Positions 16,122 to 24,086 of a stretch of 40,662 bases of DNA are shown here, one piece after another. Every line of letters starts with the position of its first letter. The first letter of the stretch is position 1. Made by a program: the position numbers and the translations under genes. This stretch comes from Streptomyces odonnellii (GTDB lineage Bacteria > Actinomycetota > Actinomycetes > Streptomycetales > Streptomycetaceae): the NCBI RefSeq assembly GCF_000981895.1, contig NZ_LATD01000096.1, forward strand, positions 1 to 40,662, given 5' to 3'. Below the pieces are notes generated by a model that saw nothing but the letters and a program-made list of their open reading frames with translations, was not told the origin of the DNA and made no database searches.

Positions 16122-16463
16122 TCAGAACGGATGGACGCCCACCGGAGCCGCCGGGGGCGGGCCGTATCCCTCCGCGATCCGCAGGTGGTAGGTCTCGCGG
16201 TCGATGACCTCGAGGCCGACGATCTCCCACGGCGGCAGCTTCGCGCTCGACCGGTGCTCGCCCCAGAGCCGCAGCGCCACCGCGGCGGCGTCGTGCAGAT
16301 CCCGGGCCTCCTCCCAGTAGCGGATTTCCGCGTGGTCGTTGGCGTACCGGCTCGTGAGCAGAAACGGATGGTCATGGGCCAGCTGTTCCAAGCCACGCCG
16401 GACCTCCGTCAGCGGAGCCTCGGCACCCGAGACGCTGAGCGTGATGTGCCACAGTTTCGACAC
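16122..16463 (-). CDS. Small conserved hypothetical protein (113 aa)
   Basis: GTG 16463 follows GGGGAGGG with good spacing and gives a 113-residue soluble protein starting VSKLWHITLSVSG and ending APVGVHPF. The alternating strands and the LRLWGEHR, WEIVGLEVIDRETYHLRIAEGYG segments look like a compact alpha/beta domain with no catalytic motif I can name. It lies between proB and proA in the same direction, as in S. coelicolor by my recollection. The frame is open for 58 more codons upstream, but that part is low-complexity and lacks a comparable ribosome-binding site. Confidence 0.82.
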   Translation of the reverse strand: MSKLWHITLSVSGAEAPLTEVRRGLEQLAHDHPFLLTSRYANDHAEIRYWEEARDLHDAAAVALRLWGEHRSSAKLPPWEIVGLEVIDRETYHLRIAEGYGPPPAAPVGVHPF

Positions 16464-16781
16464 CGCCCGGCCCTCCCCGCGGGCATCCCTTCTCGATACG
16501 GCCTCCCGCTGTCGCTCTCCGTCGAAGTCTTCCCCCGCTTCGACGCTGGTCAGGGCCCTTTCCTGTGCCGTGGCCCTGCGGGCATGGGCACTGCCCCCGG
16601 TCCCTCGGGGCGCCGCCCCCGGGCGCGCTCGTCTCACCAGCGGCCTCCTGTTGCTGCGTCGTCGTGCTGATCCCCGCCTGATACCCCTGAGACAAAGTTG
16701 ACCAGTCCCGGGCGCGGCATGGGGTGCTTTTGGTAAAGGTCCCTGTTCAAAGGCAGTAGTTTCAGCCGTTCCAGGGGACGG
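16464..16781. other. 318-base gap between proB and the small conserved gene
   Basis: No gene with a convincing ribosome-binding site or family signature is seen on either strand. A GC-rich part adjoins the small gene. The part nearest proB is relatively AT-rich (around 16690-16770, with TTTTGGTAAAG and TTCAAAGG) and probably holds the proB transcript end and a promoter for the next gene, but I cannot point to exact elements. Confidence 0.5.
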
Positions 16782-18032
16782 TCACAAGTGCAGGATGACC
16801 AGATCGTCCCTGTGTACGACTTCCCGCTCATAGGCCGGACCCAGTTCGCGGGCCAGATCCCGGGTGGAGCGGCCGAGGAGCTGGGGGATCTCCTTCGCGT
16901 CGAAGTTGACGAGTCCGCGGGCGACGGCGCGGCCCTCGGTGTCCCGCAGCTCGACCGGGTCCCCGGCGCTGAACTCGCCCTCCACGGAGGCGATCCCGGC
17001 CGGCAGCAGTGAGGTGCGCCGCTGGACGACCGCCCGTACGGCGCCCTCGTCCAGGGTGAGCGCGCCCTGCGGGGCCGAGGCGTGCGCGAGCCAGAGCAGC
17101 CGGCCGGCGGAGCGGCGGCCGGTGCGGTGGAAGTACGTACCGGTGTCGCGTCCCGCGAGGCCGTCCGCGACCCGGCCGGCCGAGGTCAGGACGACCGGGA
17201 CCCCGGCCGCGGTGGCGATGGCGGCGGCCTCGACCTTGGTGACCATGCCGCCGGTGCCGAGGCCCGCCTTGCCGGCGCTGCCGAGGGAGACCCCGGACAG
17301 ATCGGCGGGGCCGCGCACCTCGGCGATCCGGGAGGTGCCGGGCCTGCTGGGGTCGCCGTCGTACAGACCGTCGACGTCCGACAGCAGGACGAGCAGATCG
17401 GCCCGTACGAGATGGGCGACAAGAGCGGCCAGCCGGTCGTTGTCGCCGAACCGGATCTCGTCCGTGGCAACGGTGTCGTTCTCGTTGACGACGGGCACGG
17501 CACCCATGCCGAGGAGCTGGTCCAGGGTGCGGTAGGCGTTGCGGTAGTGGGCCCGCCGGCTGGTGTCGTCCGTGGTGAGGAGCACCTGCCCGACCCGTAC
17601 GCCGTACCGCGCGAAGGAGGCGGTGTAGCGGGCGACGAGCAGCCCCTGCCCGACGCTGGCCGCGGCCTGCTGGCGGGCCAGGTCCCGGGGGCGGCGTACG
17701 AGGCCGAGCGGCGCGAGTCCGGCGGCGATGGCGCCGCTGGACACCAGGACGATCTCCTTCTCGCCGCCCCTCCTGACCTGGGCGAGTACATCGACGAGGG
17801 CGTCGACGCGGTCGGCGTCCAGGCCTCCGGCGGCGGTGGTGAGCGAGGAGGAGCCGACCTTGACGACGATGCGCCGGGCCCGCGCCACCACCCCGGCCCG
17901 CCCGGACGGCTCGGGCTGATCCGTCGGCTCGGGCCGGTCCCCGGTCTCCGGCTGCCCCGTCAGCTCCGCCCCCGCCACGTCCGACTCCAGCCGCTCTGGC
18001 CGCCCCGCCGCGTCCTGCCGTGCCGCTGCCAC
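16782..18032 (-). CDS. proB: Glutamate 5-kinase ProB
   Basis: ProB phosphorylates glutamate to gamma-glutamyl phosphate, the first and feedback-controlled step of proline synthesis. The protein has the kinase start RRIVVKVGSSSLTT, the VSSGAIAAG loop, VPVVNENDTVATDEIRFGDNDRLAA, and GTGGMVTKVEAA. A C-terminal PUA domain of about 80 residues follows (LLPAGIASVEGEFSAGDPVEL ...). GTG 18032, with AGAGG upstream, gives 416 residues; GTG 18053 would add seven. The first ~40 residues are a low-complexity extension beyond the usual start. A 360-base gap separates it from the divergent glycosyltransferase gene. Confidence 0.96.
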   Translation of the reverse strand: MAAARQDAAGRPERLESDVAGAELTGQPETGDRPEPTDQPEPSGRAGVVARARRIVVKVGSSSLTTAAGGLDADRVDALVDVLAQVRRGGEKEIVLVSSGAIAAGLAPLGLVRRPRDLARQQAAASVGQGLLVARYTASFARYGVRVGQVLLTTDDTSRRAHYRNAYRTLDQLLGMGAVPVVNENDTVATDEIRFGDNDRLAALVAHLVRADLLVLLSDVDGLYDGDPSRPGTSRIAEVRGPADLSGVSLGSAGKAGLGTGGMVTKVEAAAIATAAGVPVVLTSAGRVADGLAGRDTGTYFHRTGRRSAGRLLWLAHASAPQGALTLDEGAVRAVVQRRTSLLPAGIASVEGEFSAGDPVELRDTEGRAVARGLVNFDAKEIPQLLGRSTRDLARELGPAYEREVVHRDDLVILHL

Positions 18033-18392
18033 GTGCTCTGCCTCTGCTCTCACACCGCGTGCTCTCGCGCCGGCTCACCGCGCGCGCTGCCGGAGGCCCG
18101 CGCCCGGCAGGCCTCCCGTCCGGTCAGCGTACGCGGGCGGCGCCCCCGGGCGGCGGGCCTTTTCAGTGGGTGGGACGGCCCGCGCGTACGCGCTTCGACC
18201 GATCAATCCACGCCACCGCACAACCGGATGCGGGTGACGACTGTCTTTCAGGTGTAACAACAGGAGGGAAACATCGTCCTCCGGGCGGGGATAGGCTGAC
18301 CGTCGGCAGCGCCCCTCGCTCCGCCGACGGCGGCGCCCTCTTCCCCCCGTGTCGCACGCCGGGCAATCACACACGAGATGGGCCACCAGTAA
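18033..18392. promoter_or_regulatory. Divergent intergenic region between proB and the glycopolymer locus
   Basis: This 360-base gap must hold promoters for both directions and marks the left edge of the glycan genes. A TAGGCT hexamer (18292-18297) preceded by GGAGGGAAAC is a possible -10 for the rightward gene, without a convincing -35. On the minus strand a possible 8-codon frame (18274-18248) has GGAGG too close to its ATG. The stretch 18220-18275 is less GC-rich than its surroundings. Confidence 0.4.
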
Positions 18393-20471
18393 ATGCCAGT
18401 TAAAGTGAGCGTCGTCATTCCGGTTTACAACCCGGGTAAGTACATCGACCCCTGTGTCGATTCACTGCTGGCCCAGACGCTGCCGGCCGCCGACTTCGAG
18501 GTTCTCTTCGTCGACGACGGCTCCACCGACGACTCCCCCGCCCGGCTCGACAAACTGGCGGACGAACACCCTCACTTCCGGGTGATCCACATCCCCAATT
18601 CCGGCTGGCCGGGAAAGCCCAGGAACATCGGCGTGTCCGAAGCGCGCGGCGAGTACGTCCAGTTCGTCGACCAGGACGACCATCTCGCCTCCGACGCCCT
18701 GCGGCGGCTGTACGAGATGGGCCACCGCAACGGCTCCGACATCGTGATCGGCAAGGTCGCGTCCAATTTCCGCGGCGTCCCGCACGGGGTGTTCAGGACG
18801 AACCGCGAGAAGTGCGATCTGACCAGTGCCCCGCTGTACGACAGCCTCACCCCGCACAAGATGTTCCGTACGGAGTTCCTCCGCGAGAACGGCATCGCGT
18901 ACCCCGAGGGCAAGCGCCGGCTGGAAGACCAGCTTTATATGATGCAGTCGTATTTCCCGGCGAAAGTGGTGTCGATCCTCGGGAATTACACCTGCTACTA
19001 CTACTCGAAGCGGGACGACGGCCAGAACGCCGGATCGGCCAAGCTCGTACCGACCGGCTACTACGGCAACCTCCGCGAGGTCCTCCAGGTCGTCGTCGAC
19101 AACACTGAACCGGGTGAATTCCGGGACCGGCTGCTGCGCCGCTTCTACCGCGTGGAGATGCTCGGCCGGCTGAGCGAGCCGGGTGTGCTGAAGTTCACCC
19201 CTGAGTACCTCGACGAGATGGTCGACGCCATCCGCCCGCTCGTCCGGGACTTCATCACGGACGGCGTGCACGAGGGACTCGGCTCGCTGACCCGGCTGCG
19301 CTCCACCTTGCTGCGCGCCGACGACCGCGAGGGGCTGATGCGGATCGCCCGCTTCGCCTCCTCGGTCAAGGGCGCGGCCCGGCTCGAGGACTTCGCCTGG
19401 GAGTCCGACGGCAGGATCGCGCTCTCGCTGACCGGCCGGCTGGTCCATGGCGAGGACCATGAGCCGCTGCGCCTGATCCGCCGCGACGGCCAGTACTTCC
19501 TGCACCCGGACATCACCGAGGGGCTGCTGCCGACCGGTGAACTCCTCGATGTCACGGACGACATGGACGGCTTCAAGGGCGAACTCTCCCTGCGCAACCG
19601 CGAGACGGCCGTCGAGTGGCCGTGCCCCGTCGACTTCAGCGCGGAGATCGAGAAACTGCCCGGCAACGGCACCGGCAACAGCACGGCCACGGGCACGGCG
19701 ACGGGTATCGAGGGCGAGAGCTACGAGGTCGTGCTGCGCGGCCGCGGCCATGTCACCAGCGAGGCGGTCAAGGGCCGGGGCAGGGTCTCCCGCGGCTTCT
19801 GGGACGTCTGGGTGCCGCTGCGCGGCCTCGGTCTCGTACGGAAGGCCCGGCTCGGCGCCGACCGTGCCCCGGGCGTGGACGCCAAGTGCCTGCCCGCGGT
19901 GCTCGGTTCGCCCGCCCGCCCGGTCGTCCCGTACTTCACGGACCCGTACGGCAATCTCACCCTCGATGTCGCGGGCCGCGCCAAGAAGATGGCCACCTAT
20001 CTCGCGGACCGCCCGGTCCTGCGGATGCCCGGCGGCACTCCGGAGCTGCGCCTCGATGTGTTCACCGGCGCCAAGTCCGGTCCCCGGGCCGTCGAACTGG
20101 TGCTGACCGGCCAGGACGACTCCATCAGGACCCTGGGGGCCACGCTCCGCCCCGACCACGGCCGGGCGCATCTCGCCGTCCCCGCGCGCGTGGCGGACCT
20201 GCCGGCCGGGACGGTACGGCTGTCCGTACGGCTGGACGGTCCGAAGGGGCCCGAACTGCCGCTCTGCGAGGCCCCCGTGGGCAGCGGCGGCCGGATCCGG
20301 CTGGACCAGTCCGGTCTGCCGGCCGCCGACCCGGCGCTCGTACGGGTGGTCGCGGTGCAGCGCCGCAGGGCGACCCTGCGCCGGGTGCTGCGCTCGGCGG
20401 GCGGGCCGATCGTACGGCGCCTGCCCGCCTCGGCGCGGAAGAAGGTACGACGCCTCGCGGCCCGCTTCTGA
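18393..20471 (+). CDS. GT2-family glycosyltransferase with long C-terminal extension
   Basis: The 692-residue protein begins with a GT-A domain: VSVVIPVYN at 5-13, DDGSTDD at 41-47 and the metal/nucleotide motif DQDD at 93-96, with the acceptor-side segment EDQLYMMQ near residue 178. Residues about 330-690 are a beta-rich extension, interrupted by a Gly/Thr/Asn linker, and end in a basic tail (RRLPASARKKVRRLAARF) that could contact the membrane. This architecture resembles wall-teichoic-acid glycosyltransferases that carry trimerising or carbohydrate-binding C-terminal domains. No signal peptide is seen. No good Shine-Dalgarno precedes ATG 18393 (GAGATGGG is the best). It probably decorates or extends the polymer made by this locus; sugar and linkage are unknown. 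Confidence 0.88.
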   Translation: MPVKVSVVIPVYNPGKYIDPCVDSLLAQTLPAADFEVLFVDDGSTDDSPARLDKLADEHPHFRVIHIPNSGWPGKPRNIGVSEARGEYVQFVDQDDHLASDALRRLYEMGHRNGSDIVIGKVASNFRGVPHGVFRTNREKCDLTSAPLYDSLTPHKMFRTEFLRENGIAYPEGKRRLEDQLYMMQSYFPAKVVSILGNYTCYYYSKRDDGQNAGSAKLVPTGYYGNLREVLQVVVDNTEPGEFRDRLLRRFYRVEMLGRLSEPGVLKFTPEYLDEMVDAIRPLVRDFITDGVHEGLGSLTRLRSTLLRADDREGLMRIARFASSVKGAARLEDFAWESDGRIALSLTGRLVHGEDHEPLRLIRRDGQYFLHPDITEGLLPTGELLDVTDDMDGFKGELSLRNRETAVEWPCPVDFSAEIEKLPGNGTGNSTATGTATGIEGESYEVVLRGRGHVTSEAVKGRGRVSRGFWDVWVPLRGLGLVRKARLGADRAPGVDAKCLPAVLGSPARPVVPYFTDPYGNLTLDVAGRAKKMATYLADRPVLRMPGGTPELRLDVFTGAKSGPRAVELVLTGQDDSIRTLGATLRPDHGRAHLAVPARVADLPAGTVRLSVRLDGPKGPELPLCEAPVGSGGRIRLDQSGLPAADPALVRVVAVQRRRATLRRVLRSAGGPIVRRLPASARKKVRRLAARF

Positions 20472-20588
20472 TCCGCCCGCGCACCTCGCCCCGCGCAGCC
20501 CGCCCCGCGCACCTCGTCTCGCGCCCCGCGCACCGAGCGGGCCATGAGAACGAACACCCCGCACCAAGAACGACAAGGACGTGATCAC

Positions 20589-21188
20589 ATGCGGCAGCTT
20601 TCGGTCGAAGGCGCCTGGGTCCAGGAACCGAAGGTCTTCCCGGACAGCCGTGGCAGCTTCCACGAGTGGTTCAAGGCCGCCGACTTCACCGGCGCGGCCG
20701 GCCATTCCCTCCATCTCGCCCAGGCCAACTGCTCGGTGTCCAGCCTCGGCACACTGCGCGGTATCCACTTCGCCGATGTGCCGCCCGGCCAGGCCAAGTA
20801 CGTGAAGTGCGTACGGGGCGCGGTGCTGGACGTCGTCGTGGACATCCGCGTCGGCTCCCCCACGTACCGGCGGTGGGAGGCCGTACGGCTGGACGATGTG
20901 GACCACCGCGCCGTCTACCTCGCCGAGGGGCTCGGCCATGCCTTCATGGCCCTGACCGATGACGCGACCGTCGTCTATCTCTGCTCCGAGGGGTATGCCC
21001 CTGGGCGCGAGCACGGCGTCAACCCGCTGGACCCGGCGCTCGCGATCGAGTGGCCCGAGGGCATCACCCCGCTGCTCTCCGACAAGGACGCGGCGGCCCC
21101 GACGCTCGCCGAGGCCGAGGCCTCGGGCCTGCTGCCCCTGTACGCGGACTGCCGGGCGTACGCGGCCAAGCTGGCCGCCCGCGGCTGA
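20589..21188 (+). CDS. rfbC: dTDP-4-dehydrorhamnose 3,5-epimerase-like protein (RmlC family)
   Basis: RmlC enzymes epimerise dTDP-4-keto-6-deoxyglucose at C3 and C5 before reduction to dTDP-L-rhamnose. The 199-residue cupin has SRGSFHEWF (20-28), the catalytic His in LRGIHF (H60) and the catalytic Tyr in VVYLCSEGY (Y130), with VLDVVVDIRVGSPTYRRW between them. ATG 20589 has AAGGAC upstream; ATG 20544 would add 15 unlike residues. It follows the first glycosyltransferase in the same direction and lies apart from rfbA, B and D, which run on the other strand, but it completes the rhamnose set. A single-position epimerase is a possible alternative. Confidence 0.85.
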   Translation: MRQLSVEGAWVQEPKVFPDSRGSFHEWFKAADFTGAAGHSLHLAQANCSVSSLGTLRGIHFADVPPGQAKYVKCVRGAVLDVVVDIRVGSPTYRRWEAVRLDDVDHRAVYLAEGLGHAFMALTDDATVVYLCSEGYAPGREHGVNPLDPALAIEWPEGITPLLSDKDAAAPTLAEAEASGLLPLYADCRAYAAKLAARG

Positions 21189-21210
21189 CGGCAGGCGCGT
21201 ACGCGCACAC

Positions 21211-21249
21211 GGAAGGGCCCGGGCGATCCAGGATCGCCCGGGCCCTTCC
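21211..21249. terminator. Bidirectional terminator hairpin between rfbC and the methyltransferase gene
   Basis: Arms GGAAGGGCCCGGGCGATCC (21211-21229) and its exact complement (21231-21249) are separated by one base, giving a stem of about 17 bp with a small loop. It lies exactly between the two convergent stops and can end both transcripts. There is no T run. Confidence 0.85.
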
Positions 21250-21277
21250 GGATCCGGCATACGGACCTCTGCCGGTC

Positions 21278-22072
21278 TCAGCCGGTGATCGCCTCGATCT
21301 GCTTGCGCAGCGGCGCGAAGGCCGACCGCGAGCGCCGCAGGTTACGGGCGCGCGCCAGCCCCGTCCAGAACCCGGCCCGGAGCAGCGCCTCGGGCCGTAC
21401 CGCGTTCTTGCGGACCAGCACCTCGTCCGGGACCTTCTGCGGGTCCGGCACGACATACTCCTCGATGATCTTGTCGTACTTGTCCTTCAGCACCGTGCTC
21501 TCCGGGTTGGCGCCGAAGATGGCCACCACCCCGGTCGGCTCTGTGTCGACGTCGACGACCAGCAGATCGGGGCGGAAGCGCCGCAGCACCTGCGCGACCT
21601 TGTAGACATCGCCGGCCCAGAACTTGGTGTGCCGGTCACGCGCGGCCTCGTCGACATCGCGCGGCAGCATGTCGTCCAGGACGATCACGCTGGACCAGCG
21701 GGAGTGCTTCTCGACGTTCATGAAGTCCCGCAGCGCGAACTCGAAGAGATGCATGCCGTCGATGAACGACATCTCCAGCTTCGGTTCGCCGCCGAGGAGA
21801 TTGACCGGGTCACGGCGGGCCAGCGCGCGGAACGGGTTGCGGCCGTTGCGCAGATGGATCAGAGGATCCTTGCGGGCGAAGAAGTCGTCGCTGGTGGCCT
21901 TGACCAGATGGACATCGCAACTGATGTCCGTGACGACCCGGAACGCCGGGTCGACAGCCACCGACGGAACCCGGGACAGTGCCAGGCTGCGCCCGTCATT
22001 GACCCCGATCTCCAGATAGTTGCGGGGTTTGTACACACGGTGCAGTTGGCGCAGGAAGCCGTGGCGATCCAC
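21278..22072 (-). CDS. Class I SAM-dependent methyltransferase
   Basis: The 264-residue protein has the SAM-binding loop YLEIGVNDGRSL at residues 19-30, followed by the acidic residue of the second strand (SVAVDPAF), and the segment MSFIDGMHLFEFALRDF ... VIVLDDMLP typical of the Methyltransf_24 group, which includes sugar O-methyltransferases in surface-polysaccharide clusters. GTG 22072 is the start. A 15-bp inverted repeat ends about a dozen bases before it and leads straight into its AAGGG site. It follows rfbD in the same direction after an 83-base gap. Methylation of rhamnose or a terminal sugar of the polymer is a reasonable inference. Confidence 0.85.
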   Translation of the reverse strand: MDRHGFLRQLHRVYKPRNYLEIGVNDGRSLALSRVPSVAVDPAFRVVTDISCDVHLVKATSDDFFARKDPLIHLRNGRNPFRALARRDPVNLLGGEPKLEMSFIDGMHLFEFALRDFMNVEKHSRWSSVIVLDDMLPRDVDEAARDRHTKFWAGDVYKVAQVLRRFRPDLLVVDVDTEPTGVVAIFGANPESTVLKDKYDKIIEEYVVPDPQKVPDEVLVRKNAVRPEALLRAGFWTGLARARNLRRSRSAFAPLRKQIEAITG

Positions 22073-22083
22073 GTAAGGGGCCC

Positions 22084-22124
22084 TTCACTGAGAATCAACA
22101 ACGTAGGGATTGATTCTCAGTGAA
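22084..22124 (-). repeat. Perfect 15-bp AT-rich inverted repeat before the methyltransferase gene
   Basis: TTCACTGAGAATCAA (22084-22098) and its exact complement (22110-22124) flank an 11-base spacer. A second repeat, AGATGTT/AACATCT (22137-22143 and 22151-22157), overlaps the rfbD stop. Both are unusually AT-rich for this genome. They could act as terminator, RNA switch or repressor site for the methyltransferase gene. Confidence 0.85.
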
Positions 22125-22155
22125 CTTAGTGGGTACAGATGTTGTCCGTAAACAT

Positions 22156-23103
22156 CTACCGGCCGGTAACACCCATTCGGCGGCCCGCCGCCTGCCCATG
22201 GCCCTGGGCCTGTCCGCGCTCCGCCGCCACCAGCGCCGGAAACGCCTCCTCCAGCGCCTTCCGCCAGTCCCGGATCGGTTCGATGCCGAGGGGCTTCCAC
22301 CGCTCGTGCCCCAGCACGCTGTACGCGGGCCTGGGCGCCGGCCGTACGAAGGCCTCACTGGTGGTCGGACGGACCCGCTCCGGGTCCGCGCCCAGCAGCC
22401 GGAAGATCTCCCGGGTGAGGCCGAACCAGCTTGTCTCGCCGCCGCTGGTGCCGTGGTAGATGCCGGGCTCCGCCGCCCCCACGAGGGCCGCCTGCCCCAG
22501 CCGTACCAGCCGGTCCGCGAGATCCGCGGTCCATGTCGGCTGGCCGCGCTGGTCGTCCACCACGTCGAGAGTGTCCTTGACGGATTCCAGCTTGATCATC
22601 GTACGGACGAAGTTCCCGCCGCCCGCTCCGTACAGCCAGGCCGTACGGACCACATAACCGGTCTCCGGCAGGGCGGCGAGCACCGCGCGCTCCCCGGCCA
22701 GCTTGGTGCGGCCGTAGGCACTGCGCGGCGCCGTCGGGTCGTACTCGCCGTACGGGGTCCGGCCGTCCCCCGCGAAGACATAGTCCGTGGACACCTGGAT
22801 CAGGATCGCGCGGGAGGCCGCGCAGGCCTCCGCGAGGACCTGCGGACCGGTGCCGTTGACCGCCAGCGCCTCGGTCTCCTTGGCCTCGGCGTCGTCCACG
22901 GCCGTCCAGGCCGCGCAGTTGACGACCACGGCCGGCGCGTGTGTCTCCATGGCGGCGCGCACCGAGCCCGGGTCCGTGATGTCCAGAGCGGTACGGTCCG
23001 GACCGGCCGCGCGCTCTCCGGCCACGGCGAGCCGCGCCAGCAGATCGCGCCCCAGCATCCCGCCGGCTCCGGTGACGAGCCAGCCGCCCGGCCGGCCGCT
23101 CAC
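22156..23103 (-). CDS. rfbD: dTDP-4-dehydrorhamnose reductase RmlD
   Basis: RmlD carries out the final NAD(P)H-dependent reduction to dTDP-L-rhamnose. The 315-residue extended SDR has the nucleotide motif TGAGGMLG (11-18), STDYVF (105-110) and catalytic Y130-x3-K134, then SWFGLTREIF and RPAYSVLGHERWKPLGI-type C-terminal segments of the family. GTG 23103 overlaps the rfbB stop as GTGA, so rfbA-rfbB-rfbD are coupled. The last ~15 residues are a short Gly/Gln/Arg tail beyond the usual end. Confidence 0.94.
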   Translation of the reverse strand: MSGRPGGWLVTGAGGMLGRDLLARLAVAGERAAGPDRTALDITDPGSVRAAMETHAPAVVVNCAAWTAVDDAEAKETEALAVNGTGPQVLAEACAASRAILIQVSTDYVFAGDGRTPYGEYDPTAPRSAYGRTKLAGERAVLAALPETGYVVRTAWLYGAGGGNFVRTMIKLESVKDTLDVVDDQRGQPTWTADLADRLVRLGQAALVGAAEPGIYHGTSGGETSWFGLTREIFRLLGADPERVRPTTSEAFVRPAPRPAYSVLGHERWKPLGIEPIRDWRKALEEAFPALVAAERGQAQGHGQAAGRRMGVTGR

Positions 23104-24086
23104 AGCGCCGCACGCCCCTTCAGCGGCTCCCACCAGGCGCGGTTGTCGCGGTACCACGCCACGGTCTCCGCGAGACCGACGGCGAAGTCCTTGCGCGGCT
23201 CGTACCCCAGCTCCGTACGGATCTTGGCGCAGTCGACGCTGTAGCGGCGGTCGTGGCCCTTGCGGTCGGTGACGTACTCGACGCTGGTGTCCCAGTCCGC
23301 TCCGCAGGCCTCCAGCAGCAGCCCGGTCAGCTCCTTGTTGGACAGCTCCGTGCCGCCGCCGATGTTGTAGACCTGCCCGGCCCGGCCCTTCGTACGGACC
23401 AGCTCGATGCCCTGGACATGGTCGTCGATGTGCAGCCAGTCCCGGACATTGCCGCCGTCGCCGTACAGCGGGACCTTCTTGCCGTCCAGCAGATTGGTGA
23501 TGAAGAGCGGGATGACCTTCTCGGGGAAGTGGTGGTGCCCGTAGTTGTTGGAGCAGCGGGTCACCCGCACGTCCAGGCCGTGGGTGCGGTGGTACGAGAG
23601 GGCGATCAGGTCGCTGGACGCCTTGGCCGAGGAGTACGGCGAGTTGGGCTCCAGCGGATGCGTCTCGGGCCAGGAGCCCTCGTCGATCGAGCCGTACACC
23701 TCGTCGGTGGAGATGTGCACGAAGGTCTTCACCCCGGCGCGGTGCGCGGCGTCGATCAGGGTGTGGGTGCCCACCACATTCGTACGGACGAACTCGGCGC
23801 CGCCGTCGATGGAGCGGTCCACATGTGACTCGGCGGCGAAGTGCACCACCTGGTCGTGCTCGGCCATCAGCTTGGCGACCAGCTCGGCATCGCAGATGTC
23901 GCCCTGGACGAAGGAGAATCCCGGGTGGCCACGGACCTCGTCGAGGTTGGCCGGGTTGCCCGCGTAGGTGAGCTTGTCGAGCACGGTCAGCTCGATGTCG
24001 CCGGGGCCCTGGGGGCCCAGCACCGTACGGACGTAGTGCGAGCCGATGAAACCGGCACCGCCGGTCACAAGGATCCTTTGGGTCAT
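23100..24086 (-). CDS. rfbB: dTDP-glucose 4,6-dehydratase RmlB
   Basis: RmlB converts dTDP-glucose to dTDP-4-keto-6-deoxyglucose using bound NAD. The 328-residue SDR has GGAGFIGS (9-16), HFAAESHVDRSI, the catalytic triad region STDEVYG (TDE at 127-129) and Y151-x3-K155. SNNYGHHHFPEKVIPLFI and GDGGNVRDWLHIDDH also match the family closely. ATG 24086 overlaps the rfbA stop as ATGA. The enzyme would supply both the epimerase and RmlD. Confidence 0.97.
   Translation of the reverse strand: MTQRILVTGGAGFIGSHYVRTVLGPQGPGDIELTVLDKLTYAGNPANLDEVRGHPGFSFVQGDICDAELVAKLMAEHDQVVHFAAESHVDRSIDGGAEFVRTNVVGTHTLIDAAHRAGVKTFVHISTDEVYGSIDEGSWPETHPLEPNSPYSSAKASSDLIALSYHRTHGLDVRVTRCSNNYGHHHFPEKVIPLFITNLLDGKKVPLYGDGGNVRDWLHIDDHVQGIELVRTKGRAGQVYNIGGGTELSNKELTGLLLEACGADWDTSVEYVTDRKGHDRRYSVDCAKIRTELGYEPRKDFAVGLAETVAWYRDNRAWWEPLKGRAAL

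Noticed and set aside
13899..16670. A 923-codon plus-strand frame opposite proA and its neighbours
   Set aside because: Arg/Gly-rich shadow of proA, whose catalytic Cys region and family length are intact on the minus strand.
18248..18274. Possible Cys-rich leader peptide (MFPSCCYT) on the minus strand upstream of proB
   Set aside because: GGAGG is only three bases from the ATG, the frame is eight codons long, and a Cys-Cys leader makes no sense before a proline gene.
20472..20588. CCCGCGCACCTCG-like repeats between the first glycosyltransferase and rfbC
   Set aside because: Short, irregular and GC-only. They look like low-complexity spacer rather than a defined repeat or structured site.
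18462..21260. A 932-codon minus-strand frame opposite the first glycosyltransferase and rfbC
   Set aside because: No family motif; the opposite strand encodes GT2 and RmlC motifs in proper frames with good starts.
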